A stretch of 64,000 nucleotides of DNA from Azospirillum rugosum (GTDB lineage: Bacteria; Pseudomonadota; Alphaproteobacteria; Azospirillales; Azospirillaceae): positions 62,001 through 126,000 of the forward strand of contig NZ_JAGINP010000014.1 in the NCBI RefSeq assembly GCF_017876155.1, given 5' to 3'. The notes under the pieces were generated by a model. It made no database searches, was not told the DNA's origin, and saw only the letters and a list, made by a program, of their open reading frames with translations. The position numbers and the translations under genes were made by a program. The first letter of the stretch is position 1. Each line of letters opens with the position of its first letter. Shown here piece by piece: positions 63,167 to 64,000 of this stretch.

Positions 63167-64000
63167 TCAGAACGGAGCCTTCATGATGCCCCAGACGGGG
63201 TTGTTGATCGCCAGGTCCATGTCGCGGGCGAAGATGGCAAAGCCGTCGTAGCCGTGGTACGGGCCGGAGTAATCCCAGCTGTGCATCTGGCGGAAGGGCA
63301 GGCCCATCTTCTGGAAGACGTACTTTTCCTTGATGCCCGACGCGACGAGGTCCGGACGGATCGCCTCGACGAACTTCTCCAGCTCGAACGCGGTGACGTC
63401 GTCGTAGATCAGCGTGCCTTCCTTCACATAGTGCGGCGTGCGCTGATAGTCGTCGTTGTGGGCGAATTCGTAACCCGTGCCGACGATCTCCATGCCCAGG
63501 TCATGGTAGGCGTCGACCACGTGGCGCGGACGCAGGCCGCCGACGTAGATCATGACCTTCTTGCCCTCAAGCCGCGGCTTGTACTTGGCAATGACGGCGT
63601 CGACCATCGGCTGGTACTTGGCGATGACCTTCTCCGCGTTCTCCTTGATCTTGTCGTCGAAGAGAGCGGCGATCTTGCGCAGGGACTCGGCGATCTGCGA
63701 CGGGCCGAAGAAGTTGTATTCCATCCAAGGAATGCCGAACTTCTCTTCCATGTGGCGCGCGATGTAGTTCATCGAGCGGTAGCAGTGGATGAGGTTCACC
63801 TTGGCCTTCGGGGTGTTCTCCAGCTCGGCGAGCGTGCCGTCGCCCGACCACTGGGCAACCACGCGCAGGCCGATCTCTTCCAGCAGGATACGGCTGGCCC
63901 AGGCGTCGCCACCGATGTTGTAGTCACCGATGATGGTGACGTCGTACGGGGTGGAGACGAAGCCTTCCTTCGGCTCGGTCTTCTCGAAGATCCAGTCGCG
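63167..64000 (-). CDS. nifD: Nitrogenase MoFe protein alpha subunit (5' end cut by window)
   Basis: The frame is open to base 64000, giving the C-terminal 277 residues of about 480. FeMo-co ligand histidine is in FRQMHSWDYSGPYHGYDGFA, and the conserved YVGGLRPRHVVDAYHDLGME is present. The first part visible is DVTIIGDYNIGGDAWASRIL. The start, the N-terminal P-cluster cysteines and the FeMo-co cysteine lie outside the window, as does the promoter of the nifHDK unit. Confidence 0.97.
   Translation of the reverse strand, partial: RDWIFEKTEPKEGFVSTPYDVTIIGDYNIGGDAWASRILLEEIGLRVVAQWSGDGTLAELENTPKAKVNLIHCYRSMNYIARHMEEKFGIPWMEYNFFGPSQIAESLRKIAALFDDKIKENAEKVIAKYQPMVDAVIAKYKPRLEGKKVMIYVGGLRPRHVVDAYHDLGMEIVGTGYEFAHNDDYQRTPHYVKEGTLIYDDVTAFELEKFVEAIRPDLVASGIKEKYVFQKMGLPFRQMHSWDYSGPYHGYDGFAIFARDMDLAINNPVWGIMKAPF

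Overview
The window looks like chromosomal DNA of an Azospirillum, very close to A. brasilense. The DNA is GC-rich, there are many methyl-accepting chemotaxis proteins (two with C-terminal PilZ domains, the Tlp1 architecture), and the right third carries the nif/fix cluster in the order reported for A. brasilense: nifDK, nifENX with two small orfs, fdxB, nifQ, then nifUSV, cysE, nifW and fixABCX. The genus call is inference from gene content and order, not from a marker gene.

Layout. 1-5.6 kb: a truncated chemoreceptor, phoH, and minCDE. 5.9-11 kb: an FG-GAP/ASPIC protein, a PAS protein paired with a receptor, and a short receptor with its Cache sensor at the C-terminus. 11-20.1 kb: metabolic genes (enolase-superfamily epimerase, cupin, class V aminotransferase, glycosyltransferase, pterin dehydratase, uracil-DNA glycosylase-like protein, otsA-glk, N-formylglutamate amidohydrolase) and a candidate sRNA. 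20.3-22.6 kb: tRNA-Val and a PilZ chemoreceptor. 22.8-26.2 kb: an AT-richer accessory patch with a phage-head-like/colicin E5-like toxin, its probable immunity gene, a decayed second immunity copy, a PD-(D/E)XK-like ORF, and a duplicated gene tail. 26.3-34.7 kb: glcB, recD2, a double cold-shock protein, and hcp with a divergent Crp/Fnr regulator sharing a perfect FNR/DNR-type box. 34.8-36.6 kb: a structured RNA candidate and a convergent methyltransferase/BglII-type endonuclease pair. 36.9-42 kb: a hybrid histidine kinase and a second PilZ receptor. 42.2-64 kb: the nif/fix cluster, almost all on the minus strand.

How the nif part works. NifD/NifK form the MoFe protein. NifE/NifN/NifX, NifQ, NifV and two small NifX-associated proteins serve FeMo-cofactor synthesis. 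NifU, NifS, the IscA-like protein and CysE supply Fe-S clusters and cysteine. NifW protects or matures the MoFe protein. FixABCX and the ferredoxin deliver electrons. Three sigma-54 -24/-12 promoters with TGT-N10-ACA NifA sites are readable: upstream of nifE (two NifA sites), of the iscA-like gene and of fixA. The last two share an identical 15-base core. Plus-strand TPR genes are interleaved with these operons.

Several spacers hold palindromic repeat elements. Family assignments are from motif recognition by eye; no database search was run.
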